Assembly: GCA_001628405.1 (NCBI GenBank)
Contig: LURN01000028.1
Span: 1 to 38,738 of the forward strand
Length of the DNA stretch: 38,738 bases
Source of the DNA: Candidatus Thioglobus sp. REDSEA-S12_B1
Lineage (GTDB): Bacteria > Pseudomonadota > Gammaproteobacteria > PS1 > Pseudothioglobaceae
Direction: 5' to 3'
Position numbers and translations under genes: made by a program. Below, one piece after another: positions 6,776-16,816 of this stretch (position 1 is the first letter of the stretch; each line of letters begins with the position of its first letter). The notes under the pieces are model-generated. The model did no database searches. It was not told where the DNA came from and saw only the letters and a program-made list of their open reading frames with translations.

Positions 6776-8587
6776 ATGGTAGTTAAATTAAGAAATATAG
6801 CAATAATTGCTCATGTTGATCATGGCAAGACAACCCTCGTTGATAAGTTGCTTTCACAATCTCAAACTTTTGATGATCGATTTCAAGCTACTGATAGGAT
6901 GATGGATTCGAATGATCTCGAAAAGGAAAGAGGAATAACAATTAGCTCAAAAAATACTGCCATAAACTGGGGTGAGTATCGAATCAATATTGTTGACACT
7001 CCAGGACACGCAGACTTTGGCGGAGAAGTAGAAAGAGTGCTTTCAATGGTTGATAGCGTTCTTCTTTTGGTGGATGCAGTTGACGGCCCAATGCCTCAGA
7101 CTCGTTTTGTTACTAAAAAGGCTTTTGAGCAAGGACTCAATCCAATTGTTGTAATCAATAAAATTGACAGACCAAGTGCCAGACCTGACTGGGTAATTGA
7201 TCAGGTTTTTGAGCTATTTGATCAGCTCGGTGCTAGCGAGGAGCAATTGGATTTTCCCGTGATTTACGCTTCTGCATTGGGAGGCTATGCTTCTGAAGAT
7301 GACTCTAAAAGAGATGGAGATATGACGCCAATGTTCGAGGCTATTATCGAAAAGGCTCCAGCTCCAAATGTTGATCTTGATGGACCTTTTCAGATGCAAA
7401 TTACCTCTTTAGACTACTCATCCTTTGTTGGCGCCATAGGTATAGGAAGAATTCAAAGAGGTGTTGTTAAAAAAAATATGCAAAATGTATTAATTGCACC
7501 TGATGGTTCAAAGCGTAATGTAAAAATTGTTCAATTGCTTGGCTTTAGTGGACTTGAAAGACATGAGGTTCAATCTGCTACTGCAGGTGATATTGTTGGC
7601 GTAGTAGGTATAGAAAATATATCTATTTCTGATACTATTTGTGAGTCATCAAAGATAGAGCCTTTGCCTCCTCTTAGTGTAGATGAGCCAACAGTAAGTA
7701 TGGCTTTCAGAGTAAATGATTCACCATTTGCAGGTCTAGATGGGAAATATATTACTTCAAGAAATATTAGAGAAAGACTAGACAAAGAGTTAATTTACAA
7801 TGTTGCTCTTAGAGTTGAAGATACCGATGATTCGTCTGAATTTTTAGTTTCAGGTCGGGGCGAATTGCATCTTTCTATATTGATTGAAACAATGAGAAGA
7901 GAGGGTTTTGAACTTTCAGTAGGAAGGCCACAAGTTATCCTCAAAGAAATTGATGGGAAGATTTGCGAGCCCTTTGAAGAACTTACAGTTGATGTTGAGT
8001 CAGCTCATCAAGGTTCTGTAATGGAAAAATTGGGCGAAAGAAAGGCGGAGCTTACAAATATGACTCCAGATGGTAAAGGAAGAGTTAAGCTTGACTTTAT
8101 TATCCCTGCAAGAGGTCTGATTGGTTTTAGAACAGAATTTCTAACCGCTACAACTGGAACAGGTCTAATGTACTCTTCATTCGATTCATATAGGCCTCAG
8201 AAAGATGGCAAGATTGGTCAAAGAACAAATGGTTCACTTATTTCTATGAATCAAGGCAAGTCTGTAGCTTATGCCATTTTTAACCTACAAAAAAGTGGAA
8301 AGTTTTTTGTAGGACATGGAGAAGATGTATACGAAGGCATGGTTGTTGGAATTAATTCAAGAGATAAAGATCTTGTGATTAATGTTTTAAAAGGGAAACA
8401 ATTAACTAATATTCGCGCATCAGGAAGCGATGAAGCAGTGGCCTTAGTGCCAAAAATCAGTCTCGATTTAGAGCAAGCTCTTGAATTTATTGATGACGAT
8501 GAATTGGTAGAAGTAACGCCAAGCAAGATAAGAATAAGAAAAAGATTATTAACCGAGAATCAAAGAAAACGTGCCAGAAATTCATAG
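6776..8587 (+). CDS. typA: Ribosome-associated translational GTPase TypA/BipA
   Basis: TypA is an EF-G-like GTPase that acts in 50S maturation and stress adaptation. The 603-residue protein shows the GTPase motifs HVDHGKTT (13-20), the switch region [20 protein letters not shown] and NKID, then the domain II barrel, the [12 protein letters not shown] segment of domain III, and the BipA-specific C-terminal domain with GLIGFRTEF and RKRLLTEN near the end. It is nearly colinear with E. coli BipA over its full length. The ATG at 6776 gives [16 protein letters not shown], matching the family start. It lies on the plus strand opposite the rlmE operon with a 139-bp divergent gap and no other gene in its unit. 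Confidence 0.97.
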   Translation: MVVKLRNIAIIAHVDHGKTTLVDKLLSQSQTFDDRFQATDRMMDSNDLEKERGITISSKNTAINWGEYRINIVDTPGHADFGGEVERVLSMVDSVLLLVDAVDGPMPQTRFVTKKAFEQGLNPIVVINKIDRPSARPDWVIDQVFELFDQLGASEEQLDFPVIYASALGGYASEDDSKRDGDMTPMFEAIIEKAPAPNVDLDGPFQMQITSLDYSSFVGAIGIGRIQRGVVKKNMQNVLIAPDGSKRNVKIVQLLGFSGLERHEVQSATAGDIVGVVGIENISISDTICESSKIEPLPPLSVDEPTVSMAFRVNDSPFAGLDGKYITSRNIRERLDKELIYNVALRVEDTDDSSEFLVSGRGELHLSILIETMRREGFELSVGRPQVILKEIDGKICEPFEELTVDVESAHQGSVMEKLGERKAELTNMTPDGKGRVKLDFIIPARGLIGFRTEFLTATTGTGLMYSSFDSYRPQKDGKIGQRTNGSLISMNQGKSVAYAIFNLQKSGKFFVGHGEDVYEGMVVGINSRDKDLVINVLKGKQLTNIRASGSDEAVALVPKISLDLEQALEFIDDDELVEVTPSKIRIRKRLLTENQRKRARNS

Positions 8588-8628
8588 AAAATTGAATACT
8601 CTTGGCTTAGATATTCATTCAAACTACA

Positions 8629-8657
8629 TTGTTTCTTCATTTTAATGGCTATATAAT
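8629..8657 (+). promoter_or_regulatory. Candidate promoter of the RND permease gene
   Basis: TTGTTT (8629-8634) is followed after 17 bp by a perfect TATAAT (8652-8657). Initiation near 8664 would leave a leader of about 22 nt before the ATG at 8686. This suggests the permease is transcribed independently of typA. Confidence 0.5.
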
Positions 8658-8685
8658 CACATTTTTCTAAAAACAATAGCTTATT

Positions 8686-11600
8686 ATGGATTCTTTTTTG
8701 GATTTTCTGGTTAGACAGAAGAAATTTGCTCTAGTCTTCTCTCTTGCCTTTATAGCTATTGGTGTGCTCTCTATAGTTGGCATGCAGCGTGACCAATTCC
8801 CAACTGTGGACTTTGAAGTCCTAAGCGTAACTACGGCTTACCCAGGAGCTTCTCCAGAAGATGTTGAAAAATCTGTAACTAATGTAATCGAAGAAGAATT
8901 GCTAAGTGTAAGCGGGATTAAAGAAATTACATCTTCTTCTAGAGAGGGCATTTCAAGCATCATTGTCACTCTTGAGGCGGATCTTAAAGATGTTACAACC
9001 ACCAAGAACGACGTTCGAAATGCAGTTAACCGAGTTAAATCTTTTCCAGAAGAAGTAACAGATTTACCTCAAGTAATTGATTTCAATGTCACTGAATTCC
9101 CAGTGATTACTATTAATATTGATAGTACTTCTGGAGACTTTAACCAGGCTAGACAAATTACTGATGAGCTTCAGGTAGCCATTTCTAGAATCAAAGGAGT
9201 GGCCTCAGTCGATAATCCGAGTTATCTTGATAGCGAAATACAAATCAAAGTTAATCCAGATAAACTTGATAAATACAAGATGTCAATTAATGAGGTAATT
9301 TCAGCAATTTCCTCTAGAAACGCCCGTTTTACTGTTGGCGGAAATAACCAAGAGAGTCTTGAAAAAAATATCGTAATTCTCTCAGAATTTGAAAGTCTTG
9401 ACGATATCAAGAATGTTGTTATTAAATCGAGCTTTGATGGCCCTGTTATCCGTCTAGATGATATCGCTGAGGTTTTTAGAGGGCAAGAAGAGGAAAAATC
9501 TATCACAAGAGTTAATGGCACTAAGGGCTTTGTGCTTCAGGTAAAGAAGCAGCCACAAGCCGATATTATTAGAACTGTTAAGCGTGTTAGGGCAAGGGTC
9601 GAGGAATTACAGAAAAATATTCCAGATGATATTAACATTTTCTATACTGATGACTCCTCTGAGGCAGTAGCAAACCGCCTAGAAATTATTATCAAAAATG
9701 GCTATATCGGTCTTGCACTAGTTTTAGTTGTTTTAGGAGTATTTCTCTCATTGAAAACCGCTTTTTGGGTTGCAGTCAGTATACCTGTAACCCTTTTAGG
9801 AACTGTTTTTGGGCTTGGTCTTACCGGTAATACAATTAACTTAATATCACTCTCAGGCTTTATTCTGGTTCTCGGTATTGTCGTCGATGATAGCATTGTT
9901 ATTGCTGAAAGTATCCATCACTATAAATCAAAAGAGGGCAATCTATATAAGAACGTGGTAATGGGATTAAAAAGGGTCATCATGCCTGTAGTTACCACTA
10001 TTATTTCTACCATGCTTGTGATGTCTTCATTTTTCTTAATGTCTGGAATCTTAGGTAAATTTATCTATGTTTTACCTGTTGTAGTTTTATTTGCTCTAGC
10101 TATCTCATTCCTGGAAATTACTTTCGCTTTGCCAGCACATTTGGCAACTAATAAAATTGAAAAACAAAAGACATGGTTTGTTCCTTTTGAAAACCTTTAC
10201 AACAGATTTATGGTCCATGCATTAAAGTGGAGATACATTATTGTTCCTTTATTTATTGCTTTACTTGTCTATTCGGCTATGTTTGCAATGAAGAACATTC
10301 CTTTCAATCTGTTCCCGTCCAGAGGCGCAACTGTGATGTTTGCAAATATTGAAGCCCCTAATGGAAGCTCAGCGTCTTATACCGAAAACATTGTTATTGA
10401 TGTAGAAAATTTAATCGTTAATGAGATTGGTGAAGACTTAAAGTCTTATACCAGTAAGATAGGTGAATATTTCACTAATAGAGCGGACATTGAGATAGCT
10501 CTCACACCTACTAGTGATAGAGAAAGGCCTGCTGAAGATATGGCTGAGAAACTTAAAGAATTAGTCAAAAATGTTGAAGGCGCTGAAGAAATTAAAATAT
10601 CATTGCTTCGTCCTGGTCCCCCGCAAGGTGCAGATATCGAAGTTACATTGGTCTCTGATAATGATGCTCAACGAGCTCTTGCTGCTGACAGGCTCGAGGA
10701 AATCTTAAGAACAATTGATGGTGTTGATAACATCAATCGTAACGATGAAATAGGCAAGCCTAGAATTGAAACTGTTCTTGATTTTGATGAAATGGCAAGA
10801 CTTGGAGTTGATTATCAGTCTGTCTATAGACACCTTAGGACTGCTTTTTCAGGCTCCTATGTTACGGATGCAACGATAGCAGGAAAGGAAGAAGATGTCA
10901 GGATCTATATTGGTGAAAATGATTACACTGAAAACTTTATCAAAAATACAGCCGTTAAAAATCGTCAAGGCAACTTGATCCCAATGAGTCAATTTTCAAC
11001 CTTGCGAGAGATTGAAGGGGAGCCAGACTACAACCATTTAGATGGTGATCGATCGATAAAGATAACAGCAAGTATCGCTGACGCTCGTCCTAGAGGAAGG
11101 CCAAATAAAGCTGATGAGCCAAATAATAGTGATGAGAATCAGTCATTCAATGCAAATCCGGATGAAACTGAGTTAAGCGAAGCGAAACCCGCTCGAAGAG
11201 GTCCTCCACCTTCTAAGACCATCATTTTAGCTAAAGCTTTGAAAGAATTAAATGCATCTGTTGAGTATCCTCAGGTTTCTATTATTACTGCTGGCGGTGC
11301 TCAAGAATCAATTGACTCCCTCCAGGATTTCCTTAGAGCTTTTGTCGTTGCTATTATTGGAATCTTTCTGCTTTTAGCTATACTCTTTAATTCATATTCA
11401 CAGCCGATGCTTGTCCTAGCAGCAGTTCCATTCTCTCTGATTGGGGTAATCTGGGCTTTTTATTTCCATGGTGAACCACTCAGTTTCTTTGCTCTAACTG
11501 GATCATTAGCTCTAATGGGAGTAATTGTTAATGATTCGTTAGTCATGGTAAGTCACCTAAACTATATTAGGGATAAAAGCGCTCAACTTGAAGAAAAAAA

Positions 11601-11871
11601 GGTTTGGATTGCAAGAGGCTCAAGGGATCGTTTGAGAGCTGTGGTATTAACTACACTGACAACTATGGCTGGTGTATTGCCTTTAGCATATGGCATTGGA
11701 GGAACTGATGTATTTCTTCAGCCAATGGTTCTTGCACTAGGTTATGGCTTAATATTTGGCACGTTCCTAACTTTGATATTACTGCCTTGTATGTATCTTA
11801 TGAATTATGATTTTATAAACATGCTAGGCAGGATTAGAGCGAGATTTTCAAGGAAAAAAGCAACAGCTTAG
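8686..11871 (+). CDS. RND-superfamily efflux permease with a disordered periplasmic insert
   Basis: A 1061-residue inner-membrane proton-driven exporter of the AcrB-like architecture: an N-terminal TM helix, a large periplasmic porter domain, TM2-6, a second porter domain and TM8-12. The YPGASPEDVE block (near 50-60) and the TM4 pair D401-D402 in GIVVDDSIVIAE, used for proton relay, are present. In TM10 the sequence reads MGVIVNDSLVMV, so Asn949 stands near the position of the AcrB Lys940. Residues ~800-845 form an Arg/Pro/Asp/Asn-rich insert in the C-terminal porter domain, absent from AcrB. No membrane fusion protein or outer-membrane channel gene is adjacent. The stop abuts that of ruvA. 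Substrate class cannot be assigned. Confidence 0.88.
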   Translation: MDSFLDFLVRQKKFALVFSLAFIAIGVLSIVGMQRDQFPTVDFEVLSVTTAYPGASPEDVEKSVTNVIEEELLSVSGIKEITSSSREGISSIIVTLEADLKDVTTTKNDVRNAVNRVKSFPEEVTDLPQVIDFNVTEFPVITINIDSTSGDFNQARQITDELQVAISRIKGVASVDNPSYLDSEIQIKVNPDKLDKYKMSINEVISAISSRNARFTVGGNNQESLEKNIVILSEFESLDDIKNVVIKSSFDGPVIRLDDIAEVFRGQEEEKSITRVNGTKGFVLQVKKQPQADIIRTVKRVRARVEELQKNIPDDINIFYTDDSSEAVANRLEIIIKNGYIGLALVLVVLGVFLSLKTAFWVAVSIPVTLLGTVFGLGLTGNTINLISLSGFILVLGIVVDDSIVIAESIHHYKSKEGNLYKNVVMGLKRVIMPVVTTIISTMLVMSSFFLMSGILGKFIYVLPVVVLFALAISFLEITFALPAHLATNKIEKQKTWFVPFENLYNRFMVHALKWRYIIVPLFIALLVYSAMFAMKNIPFNLFPSRGATVMFANIEAPNGSSASYTENIVIDVENLIVNEIGEDLKSYTSKIGEYFTNRADIEIALTPTSDRERPAEDMAEKLKELVKNVEGAEEIKISLLRPGPPQGADIEVTLVSDNDAQRALAADRLEEILRTIDGVDNINRNDEIGKPRIETVLDFDEMARLGVDYQSVYRHLRTAFSGSYVTDATIAGKEEDVRIYIGENDYTENFIKNTAVKNRQGNLIPMSQFSTLREIEGEPDYNHLDGDRSIKITASIADARPRGRPNKADEPNNSDENQSFNANPDETELSEAKPARRGPPPSKTIILAKALKELNASVEYPQVSIITAGGAQESIDSLQDFLRAFVVAIIGIFLLLAILFNSYSQPMLVLAAVPFSLIGVIWAFYFHGEPLSFFALTGSLALMGVIVNDSLVMVSHLNYIRDKSAQLEEKKVWIARGSRDRLRAVVLTTLTTMAGVLPLAYGIGGTDVFLQPMVLALGYGLIFGTFLTLILLPCMYLMNYDFINMLGRIRARFSRKKATA

Positions 11872-12465
11872 TTACTTGTTTTGAAGAGCGAGCCTAATGA
11901 TTTGTTCGGTGCTAAGGCCTTGATCTTCAATTTTAGATACCATTCTATTTGCTTCTTTGACTTTAAAGCCTAATGATTGCAGAGCCTCAATGGCTTGTTT
12001 GGAATTCGGATTTGAGCTCTGATTTAAATCTCTTGTTTTTTCTATAGCGCCTGTCAGCTCAAGTTTTCCGAGTCTATCCTGAAGTTCTACAATTAGTTTG
12101 AGAGCAGTTTTTTTGCCGATTCCTGGTGTTTTTGCAAGCAAATCGGCATCCTCTGTCGAAATACATTCAACTAAGGATTGAACACTCAGGTTTGATAGAA
12201 TAGCGAGGGCAACTTTAGGCCCAACCCCATTAACTCTAATCAATTCTCTAAAAACATTTTTTTCATCTTTAGAAATGAATCCAAATAGAGTATGAGCATC
12301 CTCTTTAATGCTAAGATGGGTAAACAATAGAATGTCTTCTGTTAGATTATCCAGGGCATAAAAGGTAGACATTGGACAAAGCACTTCGTAACCAACTCCT
12401 TCAACTTCAATGAGAATTTCGGGAGGATTCTTGCTTGTAATCTTACCTTTTAGATGACCAATCAT
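11872..12465 (-). CDS. ruvA: Holliday junction branch migration protein RuvA
   Basis: RuvA binds four-way junctions as a tetramer and loads the RuvB motor. The protein shows the N-terminal OB-fold (MIGHLKGKI), two helix-hairpin-helix motifs ([16 protein letters not shown] and [16 protein letters not shown]) and the C-terminal three-helix RuvB-binding domain ([16 protein letters not shown]). I place the start at ATG 12465, giving 197 aa, the usual MIG start and an ATGA overlap with the leuD stop; a TTG two codons upstream is possible but unnecessary. It is downstream of leuCD rather than of ruvC, and ruvB does not follow: the next gene is the convergent RND permease. Confidence 0.95.
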   Translation of the reverse strand: MIGHLKGKITSKNPPEILIEVEGVGYEVLCPMSTFYALDNLTEDILLFTHLSIKEDAHTLFGFISKDEKNVFRELIRVNGVGPKVALAILSNLSVQSLVECISTEDADLLAKTPGIGKKTALKLIVELQDRLGKLELTGAIEKTRDLNQSSNPNSKQAIEALQSLGFKVKEANRMVSKIEDQGLSTEQIIRLALQNK

Positions 12466-13076
12466 AACCAAGGAAATTTCGCAAAGTGCTCTGTTTCAAA
12501 TGAACGAATTTGACTTTCATTCTGCAATGTTAAACCAATATCATCCAAACCGTTGATAAGTCTTCTCTTTCTTTCAGGATCAACCTCAAATGTATAAGTA
12601 TTGTTATCTGTCTTAACAGTTTGATTGTTTAGGTCAATCGATATTTGTCCGGCATAGCTAAACAAGCTATCAACAATTTCACTGCTGAGAGTGATAGGCA
12701 GAATCCCATTTTTAAAACAGTTGTTATAAAAAATATCCGCAAAACTTGGGGCAATAATAGCTCTGAATCCATAGTCTTCTAGAGCCCAAGGAGCATGCTC
12801 TCTTGAAGAACCACATCCAAAATTCCTTCTCGTAAGTAAGATTTGTGCTCCAGAATACCTTGGATCATTTAAGACAAAATCAGGATTGATTGGGCGCTTA
12901 GAATTATCCATACCTGGTTCTCCATGATCTAGATAGCGCCATTCATCAAACAAGTTTGGTCCAAATCCACTTCTTTTGATCGATTTCAAAAACTGTTTAG
13001 GAATAATCGCATCTGTATCAATATTTGCCCGATCGAGAGGCACTGCAATAGAGTTTAGGGAGATAAATTTTTTCAT
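12462..13076 (-). CDS. leuD: 3-isopropylmalate dehydratase small subunit LeuD
   Basis: Swivel-domain subunit of isopropylmalate isomerase, which with LeuC interconverts 2- and 3-isopropylmalate in leucine synthesis. The 204-residue product has the [14 protein letters not shown] segment near the N-terminus, the [14 protein letters not shown] block and the [17 protein letters not shown] segment typical of the family. It overlaps leuC by 4 bp (ATGA) and the ruvA start by 4 bp, so the three are translationally coupled. leuB, which often follows, is not in the window. Confidence 0.96.
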   Translation of the reverse strand: MKKFISLNSIAVPLDRANIDTDAIIPKQFLKSIKRSGFGPNLFDEWRYLDHGEPGMDNSKRPINPDFVLNDPRYSGAQILLTRRNFGCGSSREHAPWALEDYGFRAIIAPSFADIFYNNCFKNGILPITLSSEIVDSLFSYAGQISIDLNNQTVKTDNNTYTFEVDPERKRRLINGLDDIGLTLQNESQIRSFETEHFAKFPWL

Positions 13077-14476
13077 GAATCTACTCCTGAAAATTGACCT
13101 GCAATTGCAGTAGCTGCTGCAATTGCCGGACTTACAAGGTGAGTGAATGAGCCTTGACCTTGACGACCCTCAAAATTACGATTAGAAGTACTAGCACACC
13201 TTTCTCCTACATCAAGTTTATCAGCATTCATGGCAAGGCACATAGAGCATCCGGGCTCACGCCACTCAAAACCAGCCTCTTTAAAAATTTTATCAAGACC
13301 CTCTTCTTCAGCCTGTTTTTTTACAAGCCCAGAGCCAGGAACAACAAGAGCTAATTTAACATTATTTGCGATTTTTTTACCTTTTGCTACTGAGGCAGCG
13401 GCTCTTAAATCTTCGATTCTTGAATTAGTACATGAGCCTATAAAAACTTTGTCAATCTTTACTGTGCTCATCAAGGTGTTTGGTTCTAAATGAATATACT
13501 TTAGAGCATTGCGAATACTTTCGGCCTTGACATCATCACTCTCGAGCTCTGGATCAGGTGTTGCGCCATTAATATCAACAACCATTTCTGGAGAGGTTCC
13601 CCAAGTTACCTGTGGTTTAATTAAGTTTGCATCGACTGTAATTGACTCATCAAAATGAGATTCTGAATCGCTATGCAGTGTTCGCCAATATTTTAAAGCT
13701 TTTTCCCAATTTTCTCCTTTGGGGGCAAAAGGCCTACCTTTGACATAATCAATTGTCTTTTCATCCACAGCCACTAGGCCAACTTTTGCTCCAGCCTCAA
13801 TAGACATATTGCAAAGTGTCATTCTTCCTTCAATGCTCATGTTCTCAATTGTGTTTCCACAAAACTCAACAGCAAATCCGGTTCCACCAGCAGTTCCAAT
13901 TTTTCCAATCACATACAATGCAAGATCTTTGGCGGTAACATTTTCAGATAATTCACCATTGATTTCAATCTTCATATTTTTGGCTTTATTTTGCCAAAGG
14001 CAACCTGTAGCAAGAACATGTTCCACTTCTGATGTTCCTATTCCAAAGGCGAGTGCGCCAAGTGCCCCATGTGTTGTGGTATGAGAGTCACCACAAACAA
14101 TACTCATTCCCGGAAGGGTGGCACCTTGCTCTGGTCCTATTACATGCACAATGCCTTGTCGAATATCATTCATATGGATTTCATTGATACCAAATGTCTC
14201 ACAGTTTTTATCTAAAGTTTCAACTTGGAGTCTTGAGACAGGGTCTGAAATACTACTAACACCGCTTGATCTTTCAGTGGTAGGCACATTATGATCTGGA
14301 ACAGCAAGATTAGATTTGTTACGCCATATCTTTCGACCAGCCATCGAAAGACCTTCAAAAGCTTGAGGAGAGGTAACTTCATGAATCAGTTGACGATCAA
14401 TGTAAATGAGCGTTGAGCCGTCTTGCTCTAAAACTTTATGTGCGCTCATGAGCTTGTCGTATAGTGTTTGAGGCAT
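13073..14476 (-). CDS. leuC: 3-isopropylmalate dehydratase large subunit LeuC
   Basis: Aconitase-superfamily subunit carrying the [4Fe-4S] cluster of isopropylmalate isomerase. In the 467-residue protein the cluster ligands are C349 (IGSCTNSR), C410 and C413 (EPGCSMC). The [13 protein letters not shown] block (128-140) and [13 protein letters not shown] near the C-terminus are characteristic. It is the first gene of a leuC-leuD-ruvA unit reading leftwards and is divergent from the AsnO-like gene across 124 bp of AT-rich DNA with repeated ATAACT/AGTTAT elements. leuA and leuB must be elsewhere if leucine is made. Confidence 0.97.
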   Translation of the reverse strand: MPQTLYDKLMSAHKVLEQDGSTLIYIDRQLIHEVTSPQAFEGLSMAGRKIWRNKSNLAVPDHNVPTTERSSGVSSISDPVSRLQVETLDKNCETFGINEIHMNDIRQGIVHVIGPEQGATLPGMSIVCGDSHTTTHGALGALAFGIGTSEVEHVLATGCLWQNKAKNMKIEINGELSENVTAKDLALYVIGKIGTAGGTGFAVEFCGNTIENMSIEGRMTLCNMSIEAGAKVGLVAVDEKTIDYVKGRPFAPKGENWEKALKYWRTLHSDSESHFDESITVDANLIKPQVTWGTSPEMVVDINGATPDPELESDDVKAESIRNALKYIHLEPNTLMSTVKIDKVFIGSCTNSRIEDLRAAASVAKGKKIANNVKLALVVPGSGLVKKQAEEEGLDKIFKEAGFEWREPGCSMCLAMNADKLDVGERCASTSNRNFEGRQGQGSFTHLVSPAIAAATAIAGQFSGVDS

Positions 14477-14496
14477 TTTTAATAGTAATACTTGAT

Positions 14497-14560
14497 AAAA
14501 TGACTATTTTACATTTATTAAAATAACTCACATTATAGAAATAGTTCTCAAAATAACTAT
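14497..14560. promoter_or_regulatory. Repeat-rich divergent regulatory region between leuC and the AsnO-like gene
   Basis: AAAAT-GACT-ATTTT (14497-14510) is a perfect inverted repeat. ATAACT at 14523-14528 is repeated at 14553-14558, 30 bp (about three helical turns) away, and ATAGTT (14541-14546) forms an inverted repeat with AACTAT (14555-14560). This arrangement suggests a bound regulator but in AT-rich DNA could be chance. Confidence 0.3.
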
Positions 14561-14600
14561 ATTTTAGATAGTGATTTTTTAAATTCTAAGGTTAACTTTT

Positions 14601-16373
14601 ATGTGTGGTATCTGCGGTCAGCTCCGTTTTGATAGAAGAAAAGTCTCATCAGAGACACTTAATAAGATGATGTTAAAGTTGGCTAGAAGAGGACCTGACT
14701 CAAACGGTCAATGGATAAATGGAAAAATCGGTTTTGGGCATCAAAGACTAAGCGTTATTGATTTGTCTAGTCTTGGATCTCAGCCAATGATTGATGACAA
14801 GCTAAAATTGTCGCTAGTCTTTAATGGAACGATATATAACTACAAATCTCTTCGAGATCAATTGACTTCTAAGGGTTATACATTTTTTTCGCAGTCAGAT
14901 ACTGAGGTCATCCTAAAGGCCTACCACTTTTGGGGCGAAAACTGCGTAAAGTATTTAGATGGTATGTTTGCCTTTGCTATTTGGGACTCCTCGTCGCATC
15001 AATTATTTGTTGCAAGGGATAGAATGGGTATTAAGCCGCTCTACTTTAACACAACTTCCGAAGCCTTTACTTTTGCATCCAATTCACAGGCTCTAATGAC
15101 ACAAAGCCTAGACAAGACTATAAATCCTATCGCTCTTCAACAGCAATTATCTTTGCATGGAGTAGTTCCAGCACCAAACACAATTATTAATGGAATCCAA
15201 AAGTTAAAGCCTGGAACCTATGTGACTATTGATTCTGAACGAAACATTCAAGAAAATACTTACTGGAGGCCAAATGCTAAAAGACCAGTAGGTAATGTGA
15301 GTGAAGAGGAATATATTGAAAGAACTCATGAATTATTGACTGCTGCAGTAACTAAGAGGATGAATGCATCTGATGTTCCAATTGGAGTTCTTCTTTCAGG
15401 TGGACTCGATTCATCTTTAATTGTGGCGCTCCTTAAAGAGGCTGGCCATGAAAGGATTAGAACTTTTTCAATTGGCTTTGAAGATATCGATGATGAGGCT
15501 GGAAGTGAGTTTGAATACTCTGATCAAATTGTTTCAAGATTTGATACTGAACACAAGAAGTATAAGGTGAGTAATCAAGAGGTTTTGCCAAGATTATCTG
15601 AGGCAGTAATGAACATGGCTGAGCCAATGGTTGGACAAGACGCAGTTGCATTTTATTTGCTATCAGAGCAAGTCTCTAAACACACTAAAGTTGTCTTGTC
15701 TGGACAAGGTGCCGATGAGGCTTTTGCGGGTTATTTTTGGTATCCGAGAATGGCTAATGAGGATGGAGATGAAATAGAGCGATTTTCAAAGCATTACGTA
15801 GATAGGCCTCATGAGGAATACTTGCAAACCGTTGCTAACAGATATCGAGGTGAGAACCATACACGAAGTTGGCTCAACAAGGAATTTTCCAAGCCCGGTG
15901 CAGATTCCTTTATTGACAAAGTATTCAGAACTGATATGACTCGCTTGATAGTGGATGACCCTGTAAAGAGAGTTGATAATATGACTATGGCTTGGGGCTT
16001 AGAGGCTAGGGTTCCATTTATGGACACTGAACTGGTTGAGTGGGCATTAAGTATTCCGCCGTCATTAAAAATGAAAGAGGAAGGCAAGCACCCGCTTAAG
16101 AATATTGCGAGAGGACTTCTGCCTGAATCAGTTATTGATCGAAAGAAAGGTTATTTTCCAATGCCAGCCCTGAAGTATATTCAGGGAGAATTTTTAGAAT
16201 TTATGTCTGATATACTTTTATCTGATGCGTGTCTAAATAGAGGTGTTTTTGATAGGTCCTATGTCAATGAAGTTATCGATTCTCCTAGACAATACATGAC
16301 CGCACTGAATGGCTCAAGACTTTGGCACTTAGCTCTTCTTGAGTATTGGTTTCAGATAAATGTAGATGCCTAA
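14601..16373 (+). CDS. asnO: Glutamine-dependent AsnB-family amidotransferase, AsnO / N-acetylglutaminylglutamine amide synthase type
   Basis: The 590-residue protein has the two AsnB domains: an N-terminal Ntn glutaminase with Cys2 exposed after Met removal (MCGICGQLRF), and a C-terminal synthetase domain with the pyrophosphate loop SGGLDSS (266-272). Full-length features resemble, from memory, the amidotransferase that makes the osmolyte N-acetylglutaminylglutamine amide: VVPAPNTI, SGQGADEAFAGYFWYP, DDPVKRVDNMTMAWGLEARVPFMD, KKGYFPMPALKY and GSRLWHLALLEYW. In known NAGGN loci the partner ligase (ngg) and a peptidase are adjacent; here rnhA follows directly (stop at 16373, ATG at 16374). It may therefore be a lone NAGGN enzyme, or act as the cell's asparagine synthetase. 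Amidotransferase activity is secure; the acceptor is not. Confidence 0.8.
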   Translation: MCGICGQLRFDRRKVSSETLNKMMLKLARRGPDSNGQWINGKIGFGHQRLSVIDLSSLGSQPMIDDKLKLSLVFNGTIYNYKSLRDQLTSKGYTFFSQSDTEVILKAYHFWGENCVKYLDGMFAFAIWDSSSHQLFVARDRMGIKPLYFNTTSEAFTFASNSQALMTQSLDKTINPIALQQQLSLHGVVPAPNTIINGIQKLKPGTYVTIDSERNIQENTYWRPNAKRPVGNVSEEEYIERTHELLTAAVTKRMNASDVPIGVLLSGGLDSSLIVALLKEAGHERIRTFSIGFEDIDDEAGSEFEYSDQIVSRFDTEHKKYKVSNQEVLPRLSEAVMNMAEPMVGQDAVAFYLLSEQVSKHTKVVLSGQGADEAFAGYFWYPRMANEDGDEIERFSKHYVDRPHEEYLQTVANRYRGENHTRSWLNKEFSKPGADSFIDKVFRTDMTRLIVDDPVKRVDNMTMAWGLEARVPFMDTELVEWALSIPPSLKMKEEGKHPLKNIARGLLPESVIDRKKGYFPMPALKYIQGEFLEFMSDILLSDACLNRGVFDRSYVNEVIDSPRQYMTALNGSRLWHLALLEYWFQINVDA

Positions 16374-16814
16374 ATGATGGATAAGATTGTAATCTATACA
16401 GATGGAGGATGTAGAGGAAATCCTGGAGTGGGAGGATGGGGCGTATGGCTTCGATATAAAGATTATGACAAAAAGTTGAAAGGTTCTGAGCGTAACACTA
16501 CTAACAATAAAATGGAACTTACTGCAGCTATAAAAGCACTAGAAGCGCTTAAATCGAGCGAGATCTCTGTGGACTTATATACAGATTCAAAGTACGTCAT
16601 TCAAGGAATTAATGAATGGATAGAGAGCTGGAAATCAAAAGACTGGAAGACTGCCAACAAAAAGCCAGTAAAAAATGTTGATTTATGGAGGCAGCTGGAT
16701 CTACTTAACAACAAATATAGTGTCACCTGGCACTGGGTTAAGGGCCATAGTGATGATCCTGGCAATGATATGGCAGACCTTCTAGCGAATCAAGCCATGG
16801 ATGAAATTACCTAA
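16374..16814 (+). CDS. rnhA: Ribonuclease HI
   Basis: Degrades the RNA strand of RNA-DNA hybrids. The 146-residue protein carries the four acidic metal ligands D10 ([12 protein letters not shown]), E48 (NNKMELTAA), D71 (LYTDSKYV) and D132 (GNDMADLLA), and the loop histidine H125 ([10 protein letters not shown]). The basic protrusion ([17 protein letters not shown]) used for hybrid binding is present. The start is ATG 16374, immediately after the stop of the AsnO-like gene, with a second ATG at 16377 equally possible. It converges with the DUF455 gene, only 2 bp apart. Confidence 0.97.
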   Translation: MMDKIVIYTDGGCRGNPGVGGWGVWLRYKDYDKKLKGSERNTTNNKMELTAAIKALEALKSSEISVDLYTDSKYVIQGINEWIESWKSKDWKTANKKPVKNVDLWRQLDLLNNKYSVTWHWVKGHSDDPGNDMADLLANQAMDEIT

Positions 16815-16816
16815 AA

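Noticed and set aside
8269..8526. 85-codon minus-strand ORF inside typA, and similar antisense ORFs in the RND, leuC, dxs and ispG genes
   Set aside because: They are shadows of well-conserved genes in other frames, with low-complexity Ser/Thr/Leu-rich translations and no family similarity.
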